NCBI GenBank assembly: GCA_900752845.1
Contig: CAADWU010000127.1
Span: 1 to 15,632, forward strand
Source: Candidatus Gastranaerophilales bacterium
GTDB lineage: Bacteria > Cyanobacteriota > Vampirovibrionia > Gastranaerophilales > Gastranaerophilaceae
Direction: 5' to 3'
DNA: 15,632 bases
Below are positions 1 to 6,533 of the stretch, piece by piece. Position 1 is the stretch's first letter. The number at the start of each line of letters is the position of its first letter. The translations under genes and the position numbers were made by a program. A model generated the notes under the pieces. That model saw only the letters and a list, made by a program, of their open reading frames with translations. It was not told the origin of the DNA and made no database searches.

Positions 1-51
1 TCAAAAGTCGTTGAAGATATTCAGCAACAAGTAAAAAAGTTTAATGATTAA
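1..51 (+). CDS. C-terminal end of an unidentified protein (partial)
   Basis: The first frame of the window is open from base 1 and ends at a TAA at 49-51. It encodes the last 16 residues of a protein, SKVVEDIQQQVKKFND, a charged and probably helical tail. The 5' part lies outside the window, so no family can be named. It converges on tlyA and the two reading frames overlap by 11 bases, with no room for a terminator between them. Sixteen open codons could occur by chance, so the call is tentative. Confidence 0.4.
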   Translation, partial: SKVVEDIQQQVKKFND

Positions 52-856
52 GCTTTTCAAAAGCTTCATCAACTACTGACTTAATGTTAATTCTTTCGTA
101 TGTATTGTCTGTTCCATATTCCAGCCATACAAGGTATTCAATGTTGCCTGACGGACCTTTTATTGATGAATAAGTTAAACCTTTTACTGCATATCCTAAA
201 TTTTCGGCAAAATTGATAACATTTTCAATAACTTCTTTATGAGTTTGTCTGCTTCTTACAACTCCGCCTTTTTCAACTTTTTCTTTTCCTGCTTCAAATT
301 GCGGTTTGATTAAGCAGACCATTTCATGATAATCAGGATTGAGGAGTTTTTTAAGATTATCCAATACTTTTGTCAACGATATAAATGACAAATCACTTAC
401 AAGTAAATCTGCTACCGGTTCATCTTTTTGATAAATTTCAGAATAATCACAGATTTTAAGGTTTGTTCTTTCAACTGTTTTAACTCTTTCTGATGAACGT
501 ATTTTCCAATCAAGCTGACCGTAGCCTACATCTACAGCATAAACAAATTCAGCACCGTTTTGAAGCAGGCAATCTGTAAAGCCGCCTGTTGAAGCTCCTG
601 CATCAAAACAAATTCTGTCTTTTACAATAAAGTTAAATGCATCAAGAGCTTTTTTCAGCTTAAAACCGCCACGTGAAACATAAGGCATAGATTTTACTAT
701 AATTTCGTATTCTTTGACAGGGTTAATCTGAAAACCTGCTTTTGTTATATATTCATCATTAATTTTAACGTGTCCTGCAAGGATTGCAGCGGCAGCTTTG
801 CTTTTGGTTTCAAAGTAGCCTAAATCTGTAAGATATTTATCTAATCTTTCTTTCAT
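41..856 (-). CDS. tlyA: TlyA family rRNA (cytidine-2'-O)-methyltransferase
   Basis: This 271-residue protein matches the usual length of TlyA, a SAM-dependent enzyme that 2'-O-methylates cytidines in rRNA (16S, and 23S in some species); some homologues are annotated as hemolysins. Residues 1-50 form an S4 RNA-binding domain (ERLDKYL, then AGHVKIND at about 27-34). The FtsJ-like Rossmann domain follows. It has SRGGFKL at 61-67, the SAM-binding loop DAGASTGGFTD at 85-95, SDLSF at 154-158, IKPQFEAG at 183-190 and GNIEYLVWL at 238-246. K66, D155, K184 and E240 fit the K-D-K-E catalytic tetrad of this fold. The ATG at 856 is the natural N-terminus for the S4 domain, but no clear Shine-Dalgarno precedes it. 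It lies 42 bases downstream of pseudopilin-like gene 1 on the same strand with no terminator between them, so read-through is possible. Confidence 0.95.
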   Translation of the reverse strand: MKERLDKYLTDLGYFETKSKAAAAILAGHVKINDEYITKAGFQINPVKEYEIIVKSMPYVSRGGFKLKKALDAFNFIVKDRICFDAGASTGGFTDCLLQNGAEFVYAVDVGYGQLDWKIRSSERVKTVERTNLKICDYSEIYQKDEPVADLLVSDLSFISLTKVLDNLKKLLNPDYHEMVCLIKPQFEAGKEKVEKGGVVRSRQTHKEVIENVINFAENLGYAVKGLTYSSIKGPSGNIEYLVWLEYGTDNTYERINIKSVVDEAFEKLNH

Positions 857-898
857 AAGTATACGTTAACAAATAATGACAGTAAATGCAATGCTGTA

Positions 899-1618
899 TT
901 ATTTCCAAGGATAGTCGTCTTTTATCTCCCAGCCGTCAATCATTATTAATGCAGCGCACCAAAAGCCGTCTTTTCCGGTGCTGCATCCTCGCTCATTGCC
1001 GCTTATAATCCAATCTCTGTCTAATTCAGCTTGTGCGCCGTCTAGTGCACTTGTATATCCTACACCTGACGGTACAAATTTTTTATTTTTTTGTATCGAA
1101 AATGCAAATATGTCACGACCATATCTATTTGGTGCTTTAAATCCGTTTATGTCAATAATAATATTCATCATCGGATGTACACCTGTTTTATCATACGCTA
1201 AATCTGTTGATAAAATCATTATGCCGTCTGAAAGAACAAATCTTGGATTGTGTGCTAAATCACCATATGAATTGCAATTTCTTCCGTTAATACATTTATA
1301 TACTATATTGTCAGGAGCTTCACCTACATCGTAAGTTTTTGCTACTTGTAAATAAGGCCTTAGATACTTATTAAAAAATAAGATAGTTTCGTCGTTTTGT
1401 CCAAAATCCCAGTCTTCGATATTGCCATACTCAAGTTCTGCTCTTGTTATGGCTTGCTGCATAACAGAATAGAATTTTTTTAATTTACTTACAGTTTCTT
1501 GTTTTTGATAATTTGCAATAACCGCAGGCATAGTTAAAGCTGCAACTACACCTATAATACCCAGAGTAATTAAAACTTCTGCTAATGTAAAAGCTGATTT
1601 CTTTCGATAAAAACCCAT
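899..1618 (-). CDS. Pseudopilin-like protein with type IV prepilin N-terminus (gene 1)
   Basis: The 239-residue protein starts MGFYRKKSA and then FTLAEVLITLGIIGVVAA, a class III (type IV pilin / type II secretion) signal. The prepilin peptidase site is predicted after Ala9, leaving Phe at +1 and Glu at +5 of the mature protein, followed by the hydrophobic helix. The rest is a soluble domain with DINGFKAPNRYGRDIF near residues 155-170 and a probable C-terminal disulfide (GCSTGKDGFWC). Gene 2 at 13725 shares the same layout (DINGPK, then GxDIF). I chose the ATG at 1618 because GAGGG sits about six bases upstream. An in-frame TTG at 1630 would place that ribosome site inside the gene. Role by family: pilus or pseudopilus subunit in the inner membrane or periplasm; which machine is unknown. 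A tract-containing short ORF and two promoters lie upstream. Confidence 0.88.
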   Translation of the reverse strand: MGFYRKKSAFTLAEVLITLGIIGVVAALTMPAVIANYQKQETVSKLKKFYSVMQQAITRAELEYGNIEDWDFGQNDETILFFNKYLRPYLQVAKTYDVGEAPDNIVYKCINGRNCNSYGDLAHNPRFVLSDGIMILSTDLAYDKTGVHPMMNIIIDINGFKAPNRYGRDIFAFSIQKNKKFVPSGVGYTSALDGAQAELDRDWIISGNERGCSTGKDGFWCAALIMIDGWEIKDDYPWK

Positions 1619-1657
1619 AAATTCCCTCAAAAGATAATTGTGATGTGTTGTATCACT

Positions 1658-1686
1658 ATTATATCGAATTTTATCAGCTTTGTAAA
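1658..1686 (-). promoter_or_regulatory. Proximal (internal) promoter of pseudopilin-like gene 1
   Basis: On the minus strand TTTACA (1686-1681) and TATAAT (1663-1658) are separated by exactly 17 bases. Predicted transcription starts near 1651, leaving a leader of about 35 bases with GAGGG just before the ATG at 1618. The -10 region belongs to the 12-base string TATAATAGTGAT, which recurs exactly at the -10 of the second pseudopilin-like gene. Confidence 0.7.
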
Positions 1687-1728
1687 GTCTTGATAATAAA
1701 AAGTTAAACCCTCTTAATCCCTTGCAAT

Positions 1729-1779
1729 TTATGAATTTTGCGGGGGGGGGGCAACCTTAATGCTTCTTGAACCAATCAT
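1729..1779 (-). CDS. Short ORF ending just after a C10 tract, upstream of pseudopilin gene 1
   Basis: This is a 16-codon ORF, MIGSRSIKVAPPPQNS. It has a perfect AAGGAGG Shine-Dalgarno (1792-1786) six bases before the ATG and a consensus-like promoter further upstream, so initiation here is very plausible. Codons 10-13 are made of the ten-C run and the TAA follows four codons after the run begins to be read as proline. With one more C (or two fewer) the ORF would not stop: it would continue through 54 codons and enter the pilin frame at its ATG. No known peptide family is recognised. It may be a phase-variable leader, a leader peptide, or the remnant of a longer N-terminus. Confidence 0.5.
   Translation of the reverse strand: MIGSRSIKVAPPPQNS
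1742..1751. repeat. Ten-base homopolymer (G on +, C on -)
   Basis: An uninterrupted run of ten G on the + strand stands out in strongly AT-rich DNA. It lies inside the short ORF upstream of pseudopilin-like gene 1 and is C on that gene's coding strand. Homopolymers of this length are prone to slipped-strand mispairing. A run of the same length lies upstream of the other pseudopilin-like gene at 13615-13624. Confidence 0.95.
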
Positions 1780-1810
1780 TTTCAGCCTCCTTATCATGTT
1801 TAACATTATT

Positions 1811-1839
1811 ATTATTTACTATTTGGTCTGCTTTGTCAA
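1811..1839 (-). promoter_or_regulatory. Distal promoter of the short ORF / pseudopilin-like gene 1
   Basis: On the minus strand a perfect -35, TTGACA (1839-1834), is followed after 17 bases by AATAAT (1816-1811). It begins just past the tatD stop. Predicted transcription starts near 1804, about 25 bases before the short ORF's ATG, with AAGGAGG in between. Confidence 0.7.
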
Positions 1840-1844
1840 TATTA

Positions 1845-2603
1845 TTATTTGATGTTAAAAACAGTTTTTGCATTTTCTGTTGTAACTAATGCGACTTCTT
1901 CTTTTCTTATTTCTCTTAAAGAAGCAATTTCTTCTGCCACATATTTTATGTATGCCGGCTGGTTCTCTTTGCCTCTAAACGGTACAGGTGTCAGATAGGG
2001 AGCATCTGTTTCCAGCAAAATCCTTTCAAGAGGAACAGTTTTAACTACCTCTTTCATTTTTATTGCATTTTTAAAAGTTACAACTCCGCCTATGCCTAAG
2101 TAATAACCTGCTTTTATGCATTCACGAGCAAATTCTACACTGCCTGAAAAACAGTGCATAATTACTTTTGAGCCTTTGTTATATTCTTGAATTATATCAA
2201 ATGTATCTTTGTGAGCTTCTCTGTCGTGTATATCTATAGGAAGCTCCAGTTCGTTGGCAAGTTTAATTTGTTTAATAAATACTTCTTTTTGCAAATCATT
2301 GAAACTTTTATCCCAATAATAATCCAGTCCGATTTCTCCGACAGCAACTATTTTTTTATTTTTTGCACATTCCCTGATTTTATCGATAAGACTGTCATCC
2401 CAGCTTTTTGCCTCGGAAGGATGTATACCTAGCATTCCGTATACATTTTCGTATTCATTTGTAAGCTTCATAATATCATCAATATCTGAAGGGTAAGCAG
2501 AGGGAACTATTATTTTATCAATTTCGTTATCTTTAGCGTTTTTAATTATTTCTTCGGGACTTAATCCCTCTATCATATTTATGTGTGAATGTGTGTCTAT
2601 CAT
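1845..2603 (-). CDS. tatD: TatD family metal-dependent deoxyribonuclease
   Basis: This 252-residue protein is a complete TatD-type hydrolase (TIM-barrel, divalent metals). The family acts as a 3'-5' DNA exonuclease and repair or quality-control nuclease in the cytoplasm. Visible landmarks are DTHSH at 3-7 (metal ligands H5, H7), GIHP at 59-62, GEIGLDYY at 89-96 (E90), IDIHDREAH at 123-131 (H126), MHCFSGS at 149-155 (H150), GGVVTF and LETDAPYL at 197-204 (D200). The frame is open a further 27 codons upstream, but the DTHSH motif normally sits at the very N-terminus, so the ATG at 2603 is the start. That ATG lies seven bases after a TATAAT box, which suggests a leaderless or nearly leaderless mRNA. 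The gene is divergent from gatD. Confidence 0.95.
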   Translation of the reverse strand: MIDTHSHINMIEGLSPEEIIKNAKDNEIDKIIVPSAYPSDIDDIMKLTNEYENVYGMLGIHPSEAKSWDDSLIDKIRECAKNKKIVAVGEIGLDYYWDKSFNDLQKEVFIKQIKLANELELPIDIHDREAHKDTFDIIQEYNKGSKVIMHCFSGSVEFARECIKAGYYLGIGGVVTFKNAIKMKEVVKTVPLERILLETDAPYLTPVPFRGKENQPAYIKYVAEEIASLREIRKEEVALVTTENAKTVFNIK

Positions 2604-2650
2604 ATTACAGATTATACCACGATTAAATATTGTGATATAATTATAACAGC
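2604..2650. promoter_or_regulatory. Divergent tatD / gatD promoter region
   Basis: The 47 bases between the two start codons hold a TATAAT on each strand. The minus-strand box (2616-2611) ends seven bases before the tatD ATG. The plus-strand box (2636-2641) ends nine bases before the gatD ATG. Both transcripts would begin at or within a few bases of the start codon. No good -35 hexamer and no Shine-Dalgarno is visible for either gene, so the -10 boxes are the main evidence. Confidence 0.5.
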
Positions 2651-3385
2651 ATGGAAGAGAGTAATTTAAAAATTTCAATAGCACACCTTTATCCGAAATT
2701 ACTGAATTTATACGGAGATTTAGGCAATATTATCACACTTGTAAAACGCTGTGAGTGGAGAGGAATTGAAGTTGAACTTGATGAAATCGGTATTGGTGAT
2801 GAAATTAAAGAACACGATTTATATTTCATAGGCGGCGGACAGGATAAGCAGCAAGAAGAAGTTGCCGTTGAACTATATAAACATAAAGATTTTCTTCACT
2901 CTGAACGTGATAAGGGGGCTGTATTTTTAGGAATTTGCGGCGGTTATCAATTGTTCGGGCATTATTATCAGCCTTTTGACGGTGAAAAACTTATAGGAAT
3001 AAGTCTTATGGATGCTTACACTGTTGCAGGTAAAAAAAGATATATCGGAAATGTTACTGTCGAAACGGATTTTTTAATTCCTTCATCACTTGTGGGATTT
3101 GAAAATCACAGTGGTTTAACCTATGTTCAGGGGGATACAAAACCTTTAGGTACTGTGGTTGTCGGAAACGGTAATAACGGTGAGGATAAAACTGCCGGCG
3201 GTCGTTATAAAAATGTGTTCGGAACATATTTACATGGTTCTTTACTTCCTAAAAATCCGCATTTTGCAGACTATTTGATTGAACTTGCACTTGAAAAACG
3301 ATACGGCAAAAAAATAAAATTATCCAAATTAGATGATGCTCTGGAACTTAAGACACATTTTTCTTTGGTTGGAAAGGCATATTAG
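2651..3385 (+). CDS. gatD: GatD-type lipid II isoglutaminyl synthase, glutaminase subunit
   Basis: This 244-residue protein is a class I glutamine amidotransferase of the CobB/CobQ-like type. N-terminal ISIAHLYPKLLNLYGDLGNI is characteristic of GatD. The nucleophile is Cys96 in GICGGYQLFG, with YFIGGGQDKQ at 58-67 and His195 in GTYLHGSLLPKNP. In Gram-positive bacteria GatD supplies ammonia to MurT, which amidates D-glutamate of the lipid II stem peptide to D-isoglutamine. MurT is normally adjacent but is not in this window: upstream is divergent tatD and downstream a GtrA-like gene. The stop TAG overlaps the next GTG start by one base, so the two are probably translated together. A generic cobyric-acid-synthase-like amidotransferase is the alternative, but the short stand-alone form favours GatD. 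Confidence 0.85.
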   Translation: MEESNLKISIAHLYPKLLNLYGDLGNIITLVKRCEWRGIEVELDEIGIGDEIKEHDLYFIGGGQDKQQEEVAVELYKHKDFLHSERDKGAVFLGICGGYQLFGHYYQPFDGEKLIGISLMDAYTVAGKKRYIGNVTVETDFLIPSSLVGFENHSGLTYVQGDTKPLGTVVVGNGNNGEDKTAGGRYKNVFGTYLHGSLLPKNPHFADYLIELALEKRYGKKIKLSKLDDALELKTHFSLVGKAY

Positions 3386-3804
3386 TGAGCAGAGCTGAAA
3401 TATTGTATGATAAATGGTGTAAAATTCCCGATCAAATAAGATTTTTATTTATCGGCGGTATTAATGCTGCTTTTTCATATATAATTTTCGCTATAGCTTT
3501 ATATTTAATAGGGCAGGAACATTACCAGATTTGTGTTGCACTGCAATGGATTATTTCATCAGTTTTTTCTTTTGTTAATCAAAAATTATTTGTTTTTTGT
3601 ACAAAAGGAAACTGGATAAAAGAATATCTGAAATGCTGCACAACGTGGGTTGTCAGTTATATATGCAATGCTATAATTCTCGAAATTATAGTTAAATTCG
3701 TAACAAAAAACGTATATGCAGGTCAGTTGTTCTCAATATTTTTTGCTTCAATCATTACTTATATTTTATTTAAGTACTTTGCTTTCAAGCATCATAAAAA
3801 GTAA
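3385..3804 (+). CDS. GtrA-family polytopic membrane protein
   Basis: The 139-residue protein has the size and four-helix layout of GtrA proteins. Helices lie at about residues 18-43 (IRFLFIGGINAAFSY), 47-71 (including SFVNQKLFVF), 83-105 and 108-132, with a basic tail. The (I/L)RFLxxGGxN and NxxxxF patterns near helices 1 and 2 are typical. GtrA proteins are thought to help move polyprenyl-phosphate-linked sugars across the membrane for glycosylation of surface polymers. The start is a GTG whose first base is the last base of the gatD stop, with GGAAAGG a few bases upstream, so it is likely translationally coupled to gatD. The pairing suggests an envelope role. Its stop directly abuts the stop of the convergent gene with no gap. 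Confidence 0.8.
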   Translation: MSRAEILYDKWCKIPDQIRFLFIGGINAAFSYIIFAIALYLIGQEHYQICVALQWIISSVFSFVNQKLFVFCTKGNWIKEYLKCCTTWVVSYICNAIILEIIVKFVTKNVYAGQLFSIFFASIITYILFKYFAFKHHKK

Positions 3805-4533
3805 TTATTTTAGATTTTCATCAAAATATCCTGTAATATATTTGAATTTTCTTATAATATCTTCCAGAGGCATTGTCAGTTCAACTTGATATTTGTTATC
3901 AAAGATTTGTGCTGCATTGTTCTTTAAGTCAATTTTTTCAATATTATAACAATGCCAGTTTGTTATTCCCTTTATAAAGTTATGTCCTGAACCTAATACA
4001 AAACTGTTATTGTCGCCTGTTTCGCCTATTCTTTGCATTAGTTCAAGAGCTTCTTTACATTTTGATTTTAAACTCATTCTTAAACTTGTTTCGTTTATTA
4101 CTAATGGTTTTTTACCGGTAAACATTTCTAAAAAATTTGATGGTTTATTATATTCAAATTTTTCATTGCAATGACATAATCTGCTTGATAGAGGCTTTTT
4201 ATCTGGATATTTTGTAAGTAATTTATTCATTGCAATTTCAATTGCTGTAATGATAGGGTTTTTAGGTGCAGTTTCTACAGGATTTAAAAACGCATCAAGT
4301 ACATCGAGATTATTAATTTCGTTTTCTGTGACAAAAAAATCTTCCACGTTTTGGTTTATGTTTTGGAAACGAATTCTAAAATTGTTTCCATCTTTTGCAA
4401 TATTATTTTGAAGAATTTTTTTACCGTTCTCACTTCTGCTTAAAGCATTAATAGAGCTGACAAGATAGCAGTCGTGGAAAATTTGCTGTACACGTCTTAA
4501 TGCTGATATATCTTCTAATCCGATTGGTTTCAT
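3805..4533 (-). CDS. Putative calpain-like (papain-fold) cysteine protease
   Basis: I recognise this 242-residue protein only by fold-level motifs. HDCYLVSSINALSR at 20-33 resembles the calpain active-site segment (GDCWLLAAL), giving Cys22. KDGNNFRIRFQN followed by VEDFFVTENEI resembles the strand region after it. NPIITAIEIAMNKLL at 92-106 resembles the calpain EKAYAKL helix. NWHCYNIEKID at 192-202 would supply His194 (HAY in calpains) and QIFDNKYQ at 209-216 would supply Asn213 (NPW). The order C-H-N and the spacing fit a small bacterial calpain-like domain. There is no signal peptide or membrane segment, so it would act in the cytoplasm or be delivered as an effector. No calcium-binding repeats are seen. 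It lies between the GtrA-like gene (convergent) and proS (same strand, after a terminator). Confidence 0.55.
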   Translation of the reverse strand: MKPIGLEDISALRRVQQIFHDCYLVSSINALSRSENGKKILQNNIAKDGNNFRIRFQNINQNVEDFFVTENEINNLDVLDAFLNPVETAPKNPIITAIEIAMNKLLTKYPDKKPLSSRLCHCNEKFEYNKPSNFLEMFTGKKPLVINETSLRMSLKSKCKEALELMQRIGETGDNNSFVLGSGHNFIKGITNWHCYNIEKIDLKNNAAQIFDNKYQVELTMPLEDIIRKFKYITGYFDENLK

Positions 4534-4575
4534 AATTTTCGTAAAACATGTGAAGATTAAAAATTGCCTAAAAAT

Positions 4576-4603
4576 AAAAGCGGTTAATTATTTAACCGCT
4601 TTT
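4576..4603 (-). terminator. Rho-independent terminator of proS
   Basis: AAAAGCGGTTAA (4576-4587) is the exact reverse complement of 4592-4603, a 12-bp stem around a four-base loop. Read on the minus strand it is followed by a T-rich stretch. The proS stop codon (4590-4588) lies in the loop and stem, so the hairpin begins within the last codons of the gene. Confidence 0.85.
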
Positions 4604-6324
4604 ATAATATTTATAAGTTTTTCAGTTGCTTCTTCAGGTGTATATTTTTCCTGCTCGCCTGTTTCTCTGATTTTGTATTCAACAAGTCCTTCATTAATTG
4701 TTTTTCCGACTGTAACTCTATATGGAAAACCTATTAAATCTGCATCTTTAAATTTTACGCCTGCACGTTCATCACGTTCATCGAGTACAACTTCAACGCC
4801 TGCACTTTTTAAGTCTTCGTACATTTTTTCTGCAACTTTCATTTGAAGTTCATCTTTAATGTTTACGGGAACTATAACAACATGGTATGGTGCAATAGCT
4901 AAAGGCCATTTGATACCATGTTCGTCATAATGAGCTTCAACAGCAGCAGCGGCTGTTCTAGAAATCCCTATTCCGTAGCAGCCCATTACATAAGGATGAG
5001 TTTTACCGTTTACATCTGTATAAACAGCATTCATCGGTTTAGAATATTTTGTTCCGAGCTTGAAGATATTTCCAACTTCAATACCTTTAGTTACAAATAA
5101 AGGTTTTCTGCATTCAGGACAAAGTTCACCACGTTGAACTAGTCTTATATCGGCATATTTGATTTCTGAAATACCCAAATCAGATAAATTTGCTCCAACT
5201 AAGTGTTTATCGGTTTCATTAATACCGACTACAAAGTTTTTCATATCACGCACAGTTTCATCGGCAATAACAGGAATATCTTTCATTCCTCTCGGACCAA
5301 TAAAGCCTGGTACGGCATCAAATCCTTTTTCAGCCATAAGTTCAGCTATTTCGGCAGAAGATGCTATTCTGATATCAATGCCGCCAAGAGCATTCATTAA
5401 TTTAGTTTCTTCAACTGCTTTATCAGCTCTGATTAAAGCCATTACAGGTTTTTTATCAACTATATATACTAAAGATTTTAAAATTAATGTATCAGGAATA
5501 TTTAAAAATTCGCTTAATTCTTCAATTGAGTGTGTGTTAGGTGTGTCTAATACTTTTGCTTCAGAGAAATACTCTTTTCCGTCAACAACAGCTTGTGGTA
5601 ATTTTGATACTGCATGGTTAGAGTTTGCCGAATAATCGCAATCGTTACAGTAGAATACGTCGTTTTCACCTGCATCTGTATCCGTAATTACCATAAATTC
5701 ATGTGAAACGCTTCCGCCTATAGCACCTGAATCTGATTGAACCATTTTGGTATCAAGCCCGCATCTTTCAAAAATTCTTTTGTAAGCTTTAGCCATATTT
5801 TCATATTCTTTATCAAGACCTGCTTCATCAATATCAAAACTGTAAGCATCCTTCATAATGAATTCACGTCCTCTTAAAAGTCCGTAGCGGGGTCTTACTT
5901 CATCTCTGAATTTAGATTGAATTTGGTATAAATTTACCGGTAATTGTTTGTATGATTTTAATCCGTCACGTGCAATAGATGTAATAATTTCTTCGTGAGT
6001 AGGTCCAAGACACATTTCTCTGTCATGGCGGTCTTTTAAACGCATTAATTCACGTCCGTAAACTTCCCATCTGCCTGATTCTTCCCATAACTCTTTAGGC
6101 TGAACAAAAGGCATCAAAAGTTCCTGAGCACCGGCATTATCCATTTCTTCTCTAACAATGTTTTCTACTTTTTTTAATACTCTCCACATCAATGGAAGAT
6201 AATTATATACACCTGACGTTAATTTTCTTATATAACCTGCTCTTGCAAGCATTTTATGAGAAACGACTTCTGCATCGGCAGGAAATTCTCTCATGGTTTG
6301 TACAAACAATTTAGACATTTTCAT
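4588..6324 (-). CDS. proS: Prolyl-tRNA synthetase (bacterial type)
   Basis: The 578-residue protein is a full-length bacterial ProRS, which charges tRNA-Pro with proline in the cytoplasm. The class II catalytic core shows GPTHEE at 107-112, motif 2 FRDEVRPRYGLLRGREF at 139-155 and motif 3 GCYGIGISR at 448-456. Between them, at about 224-407, sits the INS editing domain that hydrolyses Ala-tRNA-Pro, with Lys283 in LILKSLVY at the position of the editing lysine. The cysteine clusters FYCNDC and LCPEC flank this insert. The anticodon-binding domain follows from about 474 (WPLAIAPYHVVIVPVN) to the end. Two ATGs are possible, at 6324 and 6318. I chose 6324 because AGAGG lies 11 bases upstream of it and 17 upstream of the second. 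It ends in its own terminator. Confidence 0.98.
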   Translation of the reverse strand: MKMSKLFVQTMREFPADAEVVSHKMLARAGYIRKLTSGVYNYLPLMWRVLKKVENIVREEMDNAGAQELLMPFVQPKELWEESGRWEVYGRELMRLKDRHDREMCLGPTHEEIITSIARDGLKSYKQLPVNLYQIQSKFRDEVRPRYGLLRGREFIMKDAYSFDIDEAGLDKEYENMAKAYKRIFERCGLDTKMVQSDSGAIGGSVSHEFMVITDTDAGENDVFYCNDCDYSANSNHAVSKLPQAVVDGKEYFSEAKVLDTPNTHSIEELSEFLNIPDTLILKSLVYIVDKKPVMALIRADKAVEETKLMNALGGIDIRIASSAEIAELMAEKGFDAVPGFIGPRGMKDIPVIADETVRDMKNFVVGINETDKHLVGANLSDLGISEIKYADIRLVQRGELCPECRKPLFVTKGIEVGNIFKLGTKYSKPMNAVYTDVNGKTHPYVMGCYGIGISRTAAAAVEAHYDEHGIKWPLAIAPYHVVIVPVNIKDELQMKVAEKMYEDLKSAGVEVVLDERDERAGVKFKDADLIGFPYRVTVGKTINEGLVEYKIRETGEQEKYTPEEATEKLINIIKAVK

Positions 6325-6533
6325 AATTTTGTTTTCCTCTTATTTTTTTGATTATTTAATTTTAGCATAAAAAAAATATCAATGAATTTAATATTTCTTA
6401 ATAATTATTGATTTCGAAAATAATGTGTATGCTGATAGAGCAGGCATTAGTCTTTTTCAGATATTAAGTTGCCTTAGCCAAACACTAAAAAGTCCGCTTT
6501 ATTTAGCGGACTTTTTTATTATGAGAAATTTTA
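6325..6533. other. Intergenic region proS / secreted protein
   Basis: This 209-base AT-rich stretch holds the terminator at 6487-6516 and no convincing ORF. The segment 6425-6486 is less AT-biased than its surroundings and has weak self-complementarity (AGGCA with TGCCT, CTGA with TCAG). Read on the + strand it would end in the same hairpin plus T-run. That leaves room for a small + strand RNA, but I see no strong promoter and recognise no family. Confidence 0.4.
6487..6516 (-). terminator. Terminator of the 6534-7208 gene (may work in both directions)
   Basis: AAAAAGTCCGCT (6487-6498) pairs exactly with 6505-6516 around a six-base loop. T-runs follow the stem on either strand. The gene it clearly serves is the minus-strand gene ending 18 bases away. 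Confidence 0.88.

Noticed and set aside
507..511. Catalytically dead GGDEF because of GGEEM (protein residues 507-511 of the 11007-12776 gene)
   Set aside because: The Gly-Gly and both Glu residues that matter for GTP and metal binding are present; only the last hydrophobic position differs. (Coordinates here are protein residues.)
978..1334. 118-codon open frame on the + strand opposite pseudopilin-like gene 1
   Set aside because: Antisense shadow of a gene with a clear family signature; no ribosome site or motif.
1619..1630. TTG start at 1630 for pseudopilin-like gene 1
   Set aside because: The GAGGG ribosome site lies inside this extension and is correctly placed for the ATG at 1618; TTG is also a weaker start.
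1742..1751. Treating both ten-base homopolymers as pure assembly artefacts
   Set aside because: Length error in such runs is possible and is stated as a caveat. However, two runs in equivalent positions with matching frame relations and flanking promoters and ribosome sites are not explained by random error.
2604..2684. 27-codon N-terminal extension of TatD
   Set aside because: The DTHSH motif belongs at the N-terminus, the extension overlaps the gatD start and promoter, and no ribosome site supports it.
5159..5635. 158-codon open frame on the + strand opposite proS
   Set aside because: It lies wholly inside the well-supported prolyl-tRNA synthetase gene and its translation is low-complexity with no motif.
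6430..6490. tRNA-like stretch (GCTGATAGAGCAGG resembling a D-arm)
   Set aside because: No T-arm GTTCGAAT-type sequence, no acceptor stem pairing and no anticodon arm could be found.
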